64,000 nt of DNA from Paramecium sonneborni (taxonomy: Eukaryota > Ciliophora > Oligohymenophorea > Peniculida > Parameciidae). Positions within the stretch are counted from its first letter, which is position 1, and each line of letters starts with the position of its first letter. This document shows, piece after piece, positions 1 through 11,578 of the stretch. The notes beneath the pieces are model-generated. The model saw only the letters and a program-made list of their open reading frames with translations, ran no database searches and had not been told where the DNA came from. The stretch lies in assembly GCA_905182985.1 (NCBI GenBank), contig CAJJDN010000102.1:138125-202124 (forward strand), read 5' to 3'. A program made the position numbers and the translations under genes.

Positions 1-779
1 AATCGATTAATCAAAATTAAGTTTAGTTTATAAAATTATTAAATTTATTCGAAAATTCTATTTTGATTTTTGGAATTAAATAATAATATTAAATATCAAT
101 TCTTTTATCTAAACTCAATTTTTTAGAAAGTACAAAATTTAAATTTAGAATCGATCTCAATATTTAAATGGACAATATGTATTTCGAATTATTAAAGTTA
201 AACTCTTCGTTTTCTTCTATCTTACAAATATATCAGTTAATCGCTATTATGATTATTTAAATTATGTCTATAATTGTATTATATTATAAATTAAGAGTAA
301 TTATTAAAAAGCTTAACTTTCTTAAAAATATAATTATTTAAAAAAAATAATTATGAGATATTATAATCAAGTTAAAATGAAAATAATATTTTAAATAAGA
401 AAATAGTAAAGAACAATCTAAAATAATATAAAATATCAAATGGCTAGATTTCATTAATGGTTGATTATTACTTTAAAGTTTATAATTACTGTATTAATAA
501 AATTTCAATTGCTAAATCTTTTCATGAATTTTTTAAACTAAAATTAAAATCCAAAACGATATTTCATTCTCTCTTAAATAAATTTGTTAAATATCTCCCT
601 TTTATCTAACATACCATAAAGACTATTGGTTTTTTCTAAATATTATAATAAGGTGGTATTATGATTTTTTTGTGAATCATAATAGATAAGTTTTTGATAA
701 TTGTATTGTTTTCTTTCAATATTTTAATAGTTCTACCTTGAAATTATTAAAAAATTTTAACCTCCTTTTGATATTTAAA
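1..779. other. AT-rich region without a supported gene
   Basis: No frame holds a sustained or recognisable protein here, even with TAA and TAG read as glutamine. From base 179 on, the sequence is repeated exactly after the N at 1307. It could be intergenic DNA or old decayed coding sequence. Confidence 0.5.
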
Positions 780-923
780 TTTGCACTATATATTAGAGAG
801 TTTGATAGGAAATATATTTTGTTTATTGATATTTTAATAATAAAACTTTAAATATTATCAAGTGGATCAAAATTAAGAGTAATGGTTCTTTCTGTTGGAA
901 TGAGTTGAAAGTAAAATTTACAT
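780..923 (-). pseudogene. Decayed ubiquitin-like reading frame (copy at 1909-2052)
   Basis: On the minus strand an ATG at 923 opens MQIL, like ubiquitin MQIF. After a frame change near codon 12 comes RTITLNFDPLDNI...IIKI, which aligns with ubiquitin [13 protein letters not shown]...KAKI (TITL, P, D, I and KI shared). Beyond that the frame no longer resembles ubiquitin, and the GG tail is absent. I read it as an old ubiquitin gene relic, possibly kin to the polyubiquitin gene about 5.5 kb away. A diverged ubiquitin-like gene using a short intron (the 30 nt from 922 down begin GT and end AG) is the alternative. Confidence 0.4.
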
Positions 924-1098
924 TTTAAGTCTTAGATTAAACATAAATTATAAAGAATAGCTTTTTAAATCATCATGTAACAAAAAAAACTATAATTATT
1001 CAAAATTTGGTGTATATTTTGTTCATATAATGCAAAAAATTTCTAATATTGAATTAATTTATATTTTAAAGCGTTTAGGAATTATTTGTATTTAAAAT

Positions 1099-1306
1099 AT
1101 GTTTGAACCGGGGAATAGTAATAGCGATATATTGTTTAAAAAATCTTTAAGATCAGGAAACAAATCAGCAAAATTCACAAAAAAGAATTCTCAATATCAA
1201 CATCATGAAAGCGATTTGATTACAAAATAGTTGTCTTAGATTGTATTTGATTTGCAAAATAAAAATGATTCTTATGATCTTGCTATTCAAATATTAACAG
1301 AAGAAT
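1099..1306 (+). other. Truncated copy of the first exon of the 2228 gene
   Basis: This has the same ATG and 208 bases as 2228-2435, then is cut by the N at 1307. It belongs to the probable assembly duplicate and should not be counted as a gene. Confidence 0.8.
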
Positions 1307-2227
1307 NGTATTTCGAATTATTAAAGTTAAACTCTTCGTTTTCTTCTATCTTACAAATATATCAGTTAATCGCTATTATGATTATTTAAATTATGTCTAT
1401 AATTGTATTATATTATAAATTAAGAGTAATTATTAAAAAGCTTAACTTTCTTAAAAATATAATTATTTAAAAAAAATAATTATGAGATATTATAATCAAG
1501 TTAAAATGAAAATAATATTTTAAATAAGAAAATAGTAAAGAACAATCTAAAATAATATAAAATATCAAATGGCTAGATTTCATTAATGGTTGATTATTAC
1601 TTTAAAGTTTATAATTACTGTATTAATAAAATTTCAATTGCTAAATCTTTTCATGAATTTTTTAAACTAAAATTAAAATCCAAAACGATATTTCATTCTC
1701 TCTTAAATAAATTTGTTAAATATCTCCCTTTTATCTAACATACCATAAAGACTATTGGTTTTTTCTAAATATTATAATAAGGTGGTATTATGATTTTTTT
1801 GTGAATCATAATAGATAAGTTTTTGATAATTGTATTGTTTTCTTTCAATATTTTAATAGTTCTACCTTGAAATTATTAAAAAATTTTAACCTCCTTTTGA
1901 TATTTAAATTTGCACTATATATTAGAGAGTTTGATAGGAAATATATTTTGTTTATTGATATTTTAATAATAAAACTTTAAATATTATCAAGTGGATCAAA
2001 ATTAAGAGTAATGGTTCTTTCTGTTGGAATGAGTTGAAAGTAAAATTTACATTTTAAGTCTTAGATTAAACATAAATTATAAAGAATAGCTTTTTAAATC
2101 ATCATGTAACAAAAAAAACTATAATTATTCAAAATTTGGTGTATATTTTGTTCATATAATGCAAAAAATTTCTAATATTGAATTAATTTATATTTTAAAG
2201 CGTTTAGGAATTATTTGTATTTAAAAT

Positions 2228-4713
2228 ATGTTTGAACCGGGGAATAGTAATAGCGATATATTGTTTAAAAAATCTTTAAGATCAGGAAACAAATCAGCAA
2301 AATTCACAAAAAAGAATTCTCAATATCAACATCATGAAAGCGATTTGATTACAAAATAGTTGTCTTAGATTGTATTTGATTTGCAAAATAAAAATGATTC
2401 TTATGATCTTGCTATTCAAATATTAACAGAAGAATCAAGCTTATTAAGATAACATCTATCTTTTTAAGTGTTTATACCTGAAATCAAGACACAATTAGGA
2501 GAAAAAATATTAAAAGACATTAATCTATGGATTATTATTTTAGTTGTGTTTCGCTCTTTGTGCAAAGAAAATTCTAAATACTCTGAGTTTATCTCAAGAA
2601 ACATTATATGTGCAATGTAAAAAATCTATCAAGATGATTCCATTCTCAAATCGATTGAATAATAAGCAAATTAGATAATTTCAAATTCTGAAGATGGTTA
2701 ATAACAAATTATAAATTAATCTGCATCAAAATGTTCCAAAAAACAACTCAGAGTCTAATTTTAAGAAGATAAAGAGAACAAATAGAGTAATAGTAACCAA
2801 AAGTAATTTTAAATTATCAATCCAATTGAATCTAATAAAGAGCAGGAAACTACAAAATCTAATGAAAAATTGAAAAAGAAAATTGATGATTTGGCAAAGT
2901 AATTTTAAGAGCTCAACAATGATTCTAAGGAAAATTTAGAAATAGTTGTTCCATAAGTTGATGAAATAATTAATGAATAAGTCAAAGAATTAGAAGATGA
3001 ACTAAAAAATTAGCATGACTTATCAAATAAAAAATAAAGATTATCATTAACAGAAAAGCTTTTTTCACATTTTGGTTTCAAGGCATGGAGAAGTGAATAA
3101 AAACAAATAAGACCAAATCCTATATAATCAAAAATGAGAGGAATCAGATTATTAGATGGATTAGATTCTCGAGAGCTTCAAACCACTTATGTGGCAAAAG
3201 TTGAAAAGATTATGGTTCCAAATTTAAATGATAATGGATTGCATTCAATAGTTTAAGTATGGATATTTTATTTAACAATATTTAGTTATCCACAAATAAT
3301 TCATAAGAAATATTAGATTGGGGACTTTATGCTATCATTTAATTAAGCGATTCAGATTGCACTAGCAAATAATATTTTGAAGATATGCAATATTATAAAT
3401 AATTGATATCTTTTAAATTTAGATAAGAAAGACAAATTTATATCCCTCATGGCAAATATGAATTAAATTGATATTATATTTAACAATGGTATGAATATTT
3501 TTTTTTTGATAATGATCTAAAAAATATAAATTCAGTCGAAGGAAAGCAAAATGATAATCATTAAAATCATTTCTTTAAGGTGTTCATCATCATGCTAGAT
3601 GATTCTTACCTGAAATTAATTAGTTTATTGATTGATCCTTAATTTTATGGGTTAAGAATTTTATAATATGTAAAATATTAAAAAGCAAAAATCTATTTTT
3701 GATTAGACATTTAGTTAAAGAGCAACAACTACAGCAGAATCAAGAAGGACTTGCAAAATTCCTATACAAATTATTGATTTTAAAAATAAATTTGAAACCT
3801 ATCTGTCTGGATAAACGACATGCGTAGATGTTATTAAATATAACAACAGCTTGCCAACAAAAAAGTATAGAAATGTATAATCAATTATTATATTCAGAGT
3901 CTTTTCGCCAAAAGAAAAACTCTTCATGTTGGAAATACAATGACATAATAAGAACAAATTATCGATTACAACAACATCAAAGAATTTATTGTTGATCATG
4001 ATTAAAACTACACTGAAATCAAGAAAACTCTCAATACTTATCCTTCTCTATCAGAACGAAAATCTTCTAAATAAGGATTGAGAACTTATATTAAAAGTGA
4101 TTATTAGGAAAATAAACGATTAAATCATTTGAATCTAATAGCAGAAGATTATCGATCACGAATTAAAAATAATAATTTAGTGTCTAGTCCTGATCAATTG
4201 AGTACGATATTATTTTATAGTAGTATTCAAGAATAAAATAAAAGCTAGAACTAAGCATATGGCATTAATAAGGTATTAATTTAATGTTCAATAGACCTAA
4301 ATTGGATTCAGCAAACATGTAATCTCGAATTAAGTAATTAAAACTAGAAAATGGAATAAAATAGCCAATAGTAGATGTTTATTAAAAAGTAAACAAAGAT
4401 AATTAAAAATATAAGTTATTTCGAGCTACATCTGATCATTTTATAGACGCGTTAAATTTAAATTGTAATGTGAAAACCTCTGAGTTGGAAAAAATAGGAG
4501 AATTGGATTTCTATGAGTAATGGAATTTAATAAATAAAATTTAGATTAAATAAAAATAAAAATGCTGTGTCAGATAGACAAAATTTAAAACCCTCTTTAT
4601 TAAATGGGAATATAAAATAGTTGAAACATAATAAAAATTGTCCTACAAATCAAGTTGATGATTGCGTCTTAGATGAATCTATAATTTCAGAGACAGAAGG
4701 TTTTCTTTTATGA
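2228..4713 (+). CDS. Hypothetical coiled-coil protein, seven exons, one in-frame TGA
   Basis: I do not recognise the family. With introns at 3257-3285, 3670-3706, 3875-3897, 4202-4223, 4273-4294 and 4517-4544 (22-37 nt) the spliced frame is 775 codons, an exact multiple of three, ending at TGA 4711-4713. The middle is a charged coiled coil (around IDDLAKQFQELNND and EQVKELEDELKN). The C-terminal third is mixed, with segments such as FRATSDHFIDALNLN. A single TGA at 3469-3471 lies in frame in exon 2. Coding continues in the same frame on both sides, and no GT donor precedes the TGA in that exon, so an intron cannot remove it. It is a premature stop, a base error (TGG would restore Trp) or a recent pseudogene. 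Confidence 0.6.
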
Positions 4714-5031
4714 TATATTAAGCTAAATTAAATATCTTTTATGGTTTAAGCAAAGATTTCTAGAAAAAAATGATGAATCGAAATGAGAATCCAAATAAAA
4801 TAGTAAATATCATATCCAAAATTGACTAAATTAGGGACAACATCTATTAAGTCAATAAAAATAAATTATATTGTGATTGATTTTGAATTACTTTTTTTAA
4901 TTTATTAACAATTAATCTCAAAAATATTATTTTAATAAATATTATTACAAATAATTAGAATTTATTTGATACCCAATTAAATTTGAATTAACAAATCAAT
5001 AAAAAATTAATCAGAAAAAAGAAAAACTTGT

Positions 5032-5793
5032 TCACTTATTGCATTCAATACAAATATATTCTTCAATATTTTTTGCTTCATCTTCAGTTAAATGTACACA
5101 TTCCATATGCAACCATTTTTTACATGATTCACAAAAAATGTAAACTAAATCTGGGTTTTGAGGCATATCACAAAAACACACCTTTTCTAATTCATTTGGA
5201 TTTGGATTTATAATTTTCTTTTCACTATTATATGTACATCTCATAAAAAACAATCTATTTTGTCCACTAATATCGTCGTCTAAAAATGAATCATACTCAC
5301 TCAAACTTAAAACCTTTACTTTATCAATTATTTGCCCAATAAAAATGAAATCTGATATTTCTGTTAGAAACAATTCATATTCGCTAAAACATTTAATATA
5401 TTTTTCCCATGATGAATCAAGTTCAATTTTGGAAAAGTACCAATTTAATTGGAGTAATGGCAATTCTTAATTATCTACAAAAGACTTTATGCTAGCAATT
5501 CTTTTTATTATTCCAATTCTCAATCTATCCTTAAAATTAACTCTAATTGATTCATTTATTTAATATAACTATCCTTTCCATTTCAGCCTTTTGAATATTT
5601 TAAATTAAGTTTTATTCTTTTCTGCTAATTTTGCTAATTCATTATAACTCTTCGACTTTGCTAATTCTTCAAAGGAATCTTAATTGAATTTTTAATCTTA
5701 TTATATCAATTAATCATCTTAAACTCTTTCAAATTGTTCAGATAAATCTTAATTTTATTATTCTTTTCTATATTCTGCTTGTATTTCTGACAT
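5032..5793 (-). CDS. BAH-PHD chromatin reader protein
   Basis: One uninterrupted frame of 253 codons. After a glutamine-rich N-terminus, residues about 75-190 show a BAH domain: RLRIGIIKRI, a central LNWYFSKIELD strand (compare the WYYRPE motif), FSEYELFLTE, and an IIDKVKVLSLSEY strand followed by NRLFFMRCTYNSEKK. Residues about 205-253 form a PHD finger, with CFCDMPQNP, FCESCKKWLHMECV and CIECNK giving the Cys4-His-Cys3 zinc ligands. BAH-PHD proteins bind histone tails, typically methylated H3 lysines, so a nuclear chromatin role is inferred. The stop lies 319 bp from the end of the convergent gene at 4713. Which mark it reads cannot be told from sequence. Confidence 0.82.
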
Positions 5794-6035
5794 TAAAATG
5801 ATATTTAATTTGGAAAATTTTTTTGAACAAAAAGAAATAAAAATCCTGTTATTTTTTTTTATTTCGTTAAATATATTATTAAATAAAATTATAAACGTTT
5901 TAAATTTTATAGTATTTAATTATATTTAAAAAATTAAATAATATTTTTGAATAGGATTATTAAAATATTTGAGTTAGATAATTTGTATGAAAAAGAATTT
6001 AACTTGGAATGTTAGATTAAATTTAAAAGTTTAAT

Positions 6036-6533
6036 ATTTTTCCGAAATTATATAATTATTTTTCTCTGATCAATTCTGTTACACAATGTTATTCCTATTT
6101 TGATTGGGAATGGTAATATAAATGAATCAGAATCTCATCTGTTCATTTCGAATTTCTAATGAAATAGTTAAAAATGCTTTTATTGTGCGGATATGATCAT
6201 TTAAAATATTCTTTATAATGAAAAACTCTATAAAACCTTTTCTAAATATATTGTTATTTTTAAAAATCTTTGTCAATGAGACGATAATAGTTCAAAACTT
6301 CAAAAATTTTGAAGAAAAGCTCTCAATTGAGATCAATAGAAATATGTTCACGGAAATTCTAAGTTTTGGGGAAGTGAAAAATCACGATAAAATAGAATAA
6401 AGGGAAGAGAAGTTATTAAATGCATTATAAGATATAAAAATTCTTTAATGAGATATAAAGGTAACAGAAGATATATACAAAAAAAATCATTAGCCACCTC
6501 TCAATCTTAAAACTAAGTGGAGAGTTGATTCCT
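6036..6533. repeat. 498-bp flank duplicated at 10398-10895
   Basis: This block spans the 77-codon plus-strand ORF and the last 47 bases of the polyubiquitin gene, and recurs 4,362 bp away, just upstream of the polyubiquitin start. I saw only a single C/A difference, inside the ORF. It indicates a recent segmental duplication or gene conversion between the two sides of the ubiquitin locus. Confidence 0.85.
6218..6451 (+). CDS. Small 77-codon ORF next to polyubiquitin
   Basis: Begins MKNSIKPFLNILLFLKIF, a hydrophobic start resembling a signal peptide or membrane segment, and continues as a charged chain to a TGA 35 bp from the convergent polyubiquitin stop. An in-frame TGA lies about 30 bp upstream of the ATG, so this start is the natural one. 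A second copy at 10580-10813 differs by one residue (Phe to Leu). No known family. It may be a real small gene carried along by the duplication, or chance open sequence. Confidence 0.4.
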
Positions 6534-9500
6534 TTTAAATGTTATAGTCTGAAAGAGTTCTTCCGTCTTCTAATTACTTTCCTGCAAAAATGAGTCTTTA
6601 TTAATCAGGTGGGATTCCTTCCTTGTCTTAAATTTTAGCTTTGACAGCGTCGATGGTATCAGATGGTTCAACATCAAGAGTGATGGTTTTTCCAGTCAAG
6701 GTCTTTACGAAAATTTACATTCCACCTCTCAATCTCAAAACTAAGTGGAGAGTTGATTCCTTTTAAATGTTATAGTCTGAAAGAGTTCTTCCGTCTTCTA
6801 ATTACTTTCCTGCAAAAATGAGTCTTTATTAATCAGGTGGGATTCCTTCCTTGTCTTAAATTTTAGCTTTGACAGCGTCGATGGTATCAGATGGTTCAAC
6901 ATCAAGAGTGATGGTTTTTCCAGTCAAGGTCTTTACGAAAATTTACATTCCACCTCTCAATCTCAAAACTAAGTGGAGAGTTGATTCCTTTTAAATGTTA
7001 TAGTCTGAAAGAGTTCTTCCGTCTTCTAATTACTTTCCTGCAAAAATGAGTCTTTATTAATCAGGTGGGATTCCTTCCTTGTCTTAAATTTTAGCTTTGA
7101 CAGCGTCGATGGTATCAGATGGTTCAACATCAAGAGTGATGGTTTTTCCAGTCAAGGTCTTTACGAAAATTTACATTCCACCTCTCAATCTCAAAACTAA
7201 GTGGAGAGTTGATTCCTTTTAAATGTTATAGTCTGAAAGAGTTCTTCCGTCTTCTAATTACTTTCCTGCAAAAATGAGTCTTTATTAATCAGGTGGGATT
7301 CCTTCCTTGTCTTAAATTTTAGCTTTGACAGCGTCGATGGTATCAGATGGTTCAACATCAAGAGTGATGGTTTTTCCAGTCAAGGTCTTTACGAAAATTT
7401 ACATTCCACCTCTCAATCTCAAAACTAAGTGGAGAGTTGATTCCTTTTAAATGTTATAGTCTGAAAGAGTTCTTCCGTCTTCTAATTACTTTCCTGCAAA
7501 AATGAGTCTTTATTAATCAGGTGGGATTCCTTCCTTGTCTTAAATTTTAGCTTTGACAGCGTCGATGGTATCAGATGGTTCAACATCAAGAGTGATGGTT
7601 TTTCCAGTCAAGGTCTTTACGAAAATTTACATTCCACCTCTCAATCTCAAAACTAAGTGGAGAGTTGATTCCTTTTAAATGTTATAGTCTGAAAGAGTTC
7701 TTCCGTCTTCTAATTACTTTCCTGCAAAAATGAGTCTTTATTAATCAGGTGGGATTCCTTCCTTGTCTTAAATTTTAGCTTTGACAGCGTCGATGGTATC
7801 AGATGGTTCAACATCAAGAGTGATGGTTTTTCCAGTCAAGGTCTTTACGAAAATTTACATTCCACCTCTCAATCTCAAAACTAAGTGGAGAGTTGATTCC
7901 TTTTAAATGTTATAGTCTGAAAGAGTTCTTCCGTCTTCTAATTACTTTCCTGCAAAAATGAGTCTTTATTAATCAGGTGGGATTCCTTCCTTGTCTTAAA
8001 TTTTAGCTTTGACAGCGTCGATGGTATCAGATGGTTCAACATCAAGAGTGATGGTTTTTCCAGTCAAGGTCTTTACGAAAATTTACATTCCACCTCTCAA
8101 TCTCAAAACTAAGTGGAGAGTTGATTCCTTTTAAATGTTATAGTCTGAAAGAGTTCTTCCGTCTTCTAATTACTTTCCTGCAAAAATGAGTCTTTATTAA
8201 TCAGGTGGGATTCCTTCCTTGTCTTAAATTTTAGCTTTGACAGCGTCGATGGTATCAGATGGTTCAACATCAAGAGTGATGGTTTTTCCAGTCAAGGTCT
8301 TTACGAAAATTTACATTCCACCTCTCAATCTCAAAACTAAGTGGAGAGTTGATTCCTTTTAAATGTTATAGTCTGAAAGAGTTCTTCCGTCTTCTAATTA
8401 CTTTCCTGCAAAAATGAGTCTTTATTAATCAGGTGGGATTCCTTCCTTGTCTTAAATTTTAGCTTTGACAGCGTCGATGGTATCAGATGGTTCAACATCA
8501 AGAGTGATGGTTTTTCCAGTCAAGGTCTTTACGAAAATTTACATTCCACCTCTCAATCTCAAAACTAAGTGGAGAGTTGATTCCTTTTAAATGTTATAGT
8601 CTGAAAGAGTTCTTCCGTCTTCTAATTACTTTCCTGCAAAAATGAGTCTTTATTAATCAGGTGGGATTCCTTCCTTGTCTTAAATTTTAGCTTTGACAGC
8701 GTCGATGGTATCAGATGGTTCAACATCAAGAGTGATGGTTTTTCCAGTCAAGGTCTTTACGAAAATTTACATTCCACCTCTCAATCTCAAAACTAAGTGG
8801 AGAGTTGATTCCTTTTAAATGTTATAGTCTGAAAGAGTTCTTCCGTCTTCTAATTACTTTCCTGCAAAAATGAGTCTTTATTAATCAGGTGGGATTCCTT
8901 CCTTGTCTTAAATTTTAGCTTTGACAGCGTCGATGGTATCAGATGGTTCAACATCAAGAGTGATGGTTTTTCCAGTCAAGGTCTTTACGAAAATTTACAT
9001 TCCACCTCTCAATCTCAAAACTAAGTGGAGAGTTGATTCCTTTTAAATGTTATAGTCTGAAAGAGTTCTTCCGTCTTCTAATTACTTTCCTGCAAAAATG
9101 AGTCTTTATTAATCAGGTGGGATTCCTTCCTTGTCTTAAATTTTAGCTTTGACAGCGTCGATGGTATCAGATGGTTCAACATCAAGAGTGATGGTTTTTC
9201 CAGTCAAGGTCTTTACGAAAATTTACATTCCACCTCTCAATCTCAAAACTAAGTGGAGAGTTGATTCCTTTTAAATGTTATAGTCTGAAAGAGTTCTTCC
9301 GTCTTCTAATTACTTTCCTGCAAAAATGAGTCTTTATTAATCAGGTGGGATTCCTTCCTTGTCTTAAATTTTAGCTTTGACAGCGTCGATGGTATCAGAT
9401 GGTTCAACATCAAGAGTGATGGTTTTTCCAGTCAAGGTCTTTACGAAAATTTACATTCCACCTCTCAATCTCAAAACTAAGTGGAGAGTTGATTCCTTTT

Positions 9501-10368
9501 AAATGTTATAGTCTGAAAGAGTTCTTCCGTCTTCTAATTACTTTCCTGCAAAAATGAGTCTTTATTAATCAGGTGGGATTCCTTCCTTGTCTTAAATTTT
9601 AGCTTTGACAGCGTCGATGGTATCAGATGGTTCAACATCAAGAGTGATGGTTTTTCCAGTCAAGGTCTTTACGAAAATTTACATTCCACCTCTCAATCTC
9701 AAAACTAAGTGGAGAGTTGATTCCTTTTAAATGTTATAGTCTGAAAGAGTTCTTCCGTCTTCTAATTACTTTCCTGCAAAAATGAGTCTTTATTAATCAG
9801 GTGGGATTCCTTCCTTGTCTTAAATTTTAGCTTTGACAGCGTCGATTGTGTCAGATGGTTCAACATCAAGAGTGATGGTTTTTCCAGTCAAGGTCTTAAC
9901 AAAAATTTACATTCCACCTCTCAATCTCAAAACTAAGTGGAGAGTTGATTCCTTTTAAATGTTATAGTCTGAAAGTGTTCTTCCGTCTTCTAATTACTTT
10001 CCTGCAAAAATGAGTCTTTATTAATCAGGTGGGATTCCTTCCTTGTCTTAAATTTTAGCTTTGACAGCGTCGATTGTGTCAGATGGTTCAACATCAAGAG
10101 TGATGGTTTTTCCAGTCAAGGTCTTAACAAAAATTTACATTCCACCTCTCAATCTCAAAACTAAGTGGAGAGTTGATTCCTTTTAAATGTTATAGTCTGA
10201 AAGTGTTCTTCCGTCTTCTAATTACTTTCCTGCAAAAATGAGTCTTTATTAATCAGGTGGGATTCCTTCCTTGTCTTAAATTTTAGCTTTGACAGCGTCG
10301 ATTGTGTCAGATGGTTCAACATCAAGAGTGATAGTTTTTCCAGTTAATGTTTTTACAAATATTTACAT
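6487..10368 (-). CDS. Polyubiquitin, 17 head-to-tail units
   Basis: Period 228 bp, that is 76 codons, from ATG 10366-10368 to TGA 6487-6489: 17 ubiquitin units of [11 protein letters not shown]...LRLRGG followed by one extra glutamine. The ribosome makes a linear chain that deubiquitinases cut after each GG; the C-terminal Gln blocks use of the last unit until trimmed. All seven lysines (6, 11, 27, 29, 33, 48, 63) and the LRLRGG tail are present. Against human ubiquitin I read Asp16, Asp24 and Ala25. TAA and TAG glutamines inside each unit confirm the ciliate code. The three 5' units carry synonymous differences, while the 14 toward the 3' end look identical, a sign of homogenisation. No introns. 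The unit count depends on how the assembler handled the repeat. Confidence 0.97.
6493..10368 (-). repeat. 228-bp tandem array (17 ubiquitin units)
   Basis: Seventeen direct repeats of 228 bp. Units ending at 10368, 10140 and 9912 (the first three translated) differ by a few synonymous bases, for example AGAACA for AGAACT in the first two. Units downstream appear identical to the base. Confidence 0.95.
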
Positions 10369-10397
10369 TGTCTTTTTAAATTAATAATAAAATAGTA

Positions 10398-10895
10398 TTT
10401 TTTCCGAAATTATATAATTATTTTTCTCTGATCAATTCTGTTACACAATGTTATTCCTATTTTGATTGGGAATGGTAATATAAATGAATCAGAATCTCAT
10501 CTGTTCATTTCGAATTTCTAATGAAATAGTTAAAAATGCTTTTATTGTGCGGATATGATCATTTAAAATATTCTTTATAATGAAAAACTCTATAAAACCT
10601 TTTCTAAATATATTGTTATTTTTAAAAATCTTTGTCAATGAGACGATAATAGTTCAAAACTTAAAAAATTTTGAAGAAAAGCTCTCAATTGAGATCAATA
10701 GAAATATGTTCACGGAAATTCTAAGTTTTGGGGAAGTGAAAAATCACGATAAAATAGAATAAAGGGAAGAGAAGTTATTAAATGCATTATAAGATATAAA
10801 AATTCTTTAATGAGATATAAAGGTAACAGAAGATATATACAAAAAAAATCATTAGCCACCTCTCAATCTTAAAACTAAGTGGAGAGTTGATTCCT
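10398..10895. repeat. Second copy of the 6036-6533 flank
   Basis: Starts only about 30 bp upstream of the polyubiquitin ATG, so the promoter region of polyubiquitin now lies within or beside a duplicated 3' flank. Confidence 0.85.
10580..10813 (+). CDS. Second copy of the 77-codon ORF
   Basis: Same frame and length as 6218-6451, with one amino-acid change (QNF to QNL). It sits divergent to polyubiquitin, which starts at 10368, and 35 bp from the stop of the ubiquitin remnant at 10849. Confidence 0.35.
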
Positions 10896-10970
10896 ATTAA
10901 AAATTATAGTTAGTATTCTCCATATATGTAACACAATTTTATATTTCCTCTATTCCTTAAATTTCAGAAT
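10849..10970 (-). pseudogene. 3' remnant of a second ubiquitin gene
   Basis: Minus-strand codons end [16 protein letters not shown] and TGA, identical to the polyubiquitin terminus including the extra Gln. Upstream it degrades to GIEEIQNCV...NTNYNFQQ, compared with ubiquitin GIPPDQQ...LSDYNIQK with about eight residues lost, and then meets an in-frame TGA. It is a truncated relic of a second ubiquitin gene or of an older end of the array. Confidence 0.7.
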
Positions 10971-11392
10971 ACGTTCATTATTGAAATATTATTTATTGAA
11001 ATTTTAACACGATGATTGTAAGGTTAAGGATAAAGAATTAATTAAATTTATTTTTTTTAGATTTACTTATTTAATATAGCTTTACAATTCAAACACCAAC
11101 ACCGACATTAAATTGGGACTCTTCATTTTATTGAGACATTCTTGAAATTTAATATTCTTACTTTGTAATAAAGATTGATAAATGTTGATTGTTTTAATTA
11201 ATTTTTTTCTATAAATTATAATAATTATTAAATAACAAAATATAAAAATTTTATGATAAAAGAATTTACTACTTACATATGATACTTGAAATTTTTAGAC
11301 AAATATAAAAATTATTTAGTTGATATATGGTTTATTGACATTTACTAATTTTAAATCTTTTGTCTTAAGCTTTCTTTTATCATCCTTAGTAG

Positions 11393-11578
11393 ATGAAGTG
11401 TCCACAATCAAATTTAGAAAAGTTAAAGGAAAGTATTCAAACTGATAAACAAATACTCAGTATTTGTGAGATTAATATAAAATAACTTAATGGAGAAACT
11501 TTTTATAATTAATAAAAACTTTTTATTAATGAATATGGACTAAAGAATATATTATAATAATAAATACTTTAATTGTGA
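11393..11578 (+). CDS. Hypothetical 61-residue ORF
   Basis: Starts MKCPQSNLEKLKESIQTDKQ and ends at TGA 11576-11578. Polar and glutamine-rich, no known family. It could be the first exon of a longer gene, but I could not extend it. Bases 11579-11808 show nothing supportable. Confidence 0.25.

Larger units (their letters stand above)
179..2435. repeat. Exact 1,128-bp direct duplication around the N at 1307 (assembly artefact)
   Basis: Bases 179-1306 read as identical to 1308-2435 with a single N between. The first copy stops abruptly inside the first exon of the gene that starts at 2228 in the second copy. Three other N bases in the window show the same arrangement, which points to contig ends whose overlap was never merged and not to a tandem duplication. 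Confidence 0.85.

Noticed and set aside
3469..3471. TGA as selenocysteine or tryptophan codon
   Set aside because: Elsewhere in the window TGA consistently ends conserved proteins (FCF1, uS7, topoisomerase I, ubiquitin). No selenoprotein family or conserved Cys context is seen here.
6493..10368. Long regular tandem repeat that could be a CRISPR array or satellite
   Set aside because: The 228-bp period is 76 codons and each unit translates to ubiquitin; there are no spacers.
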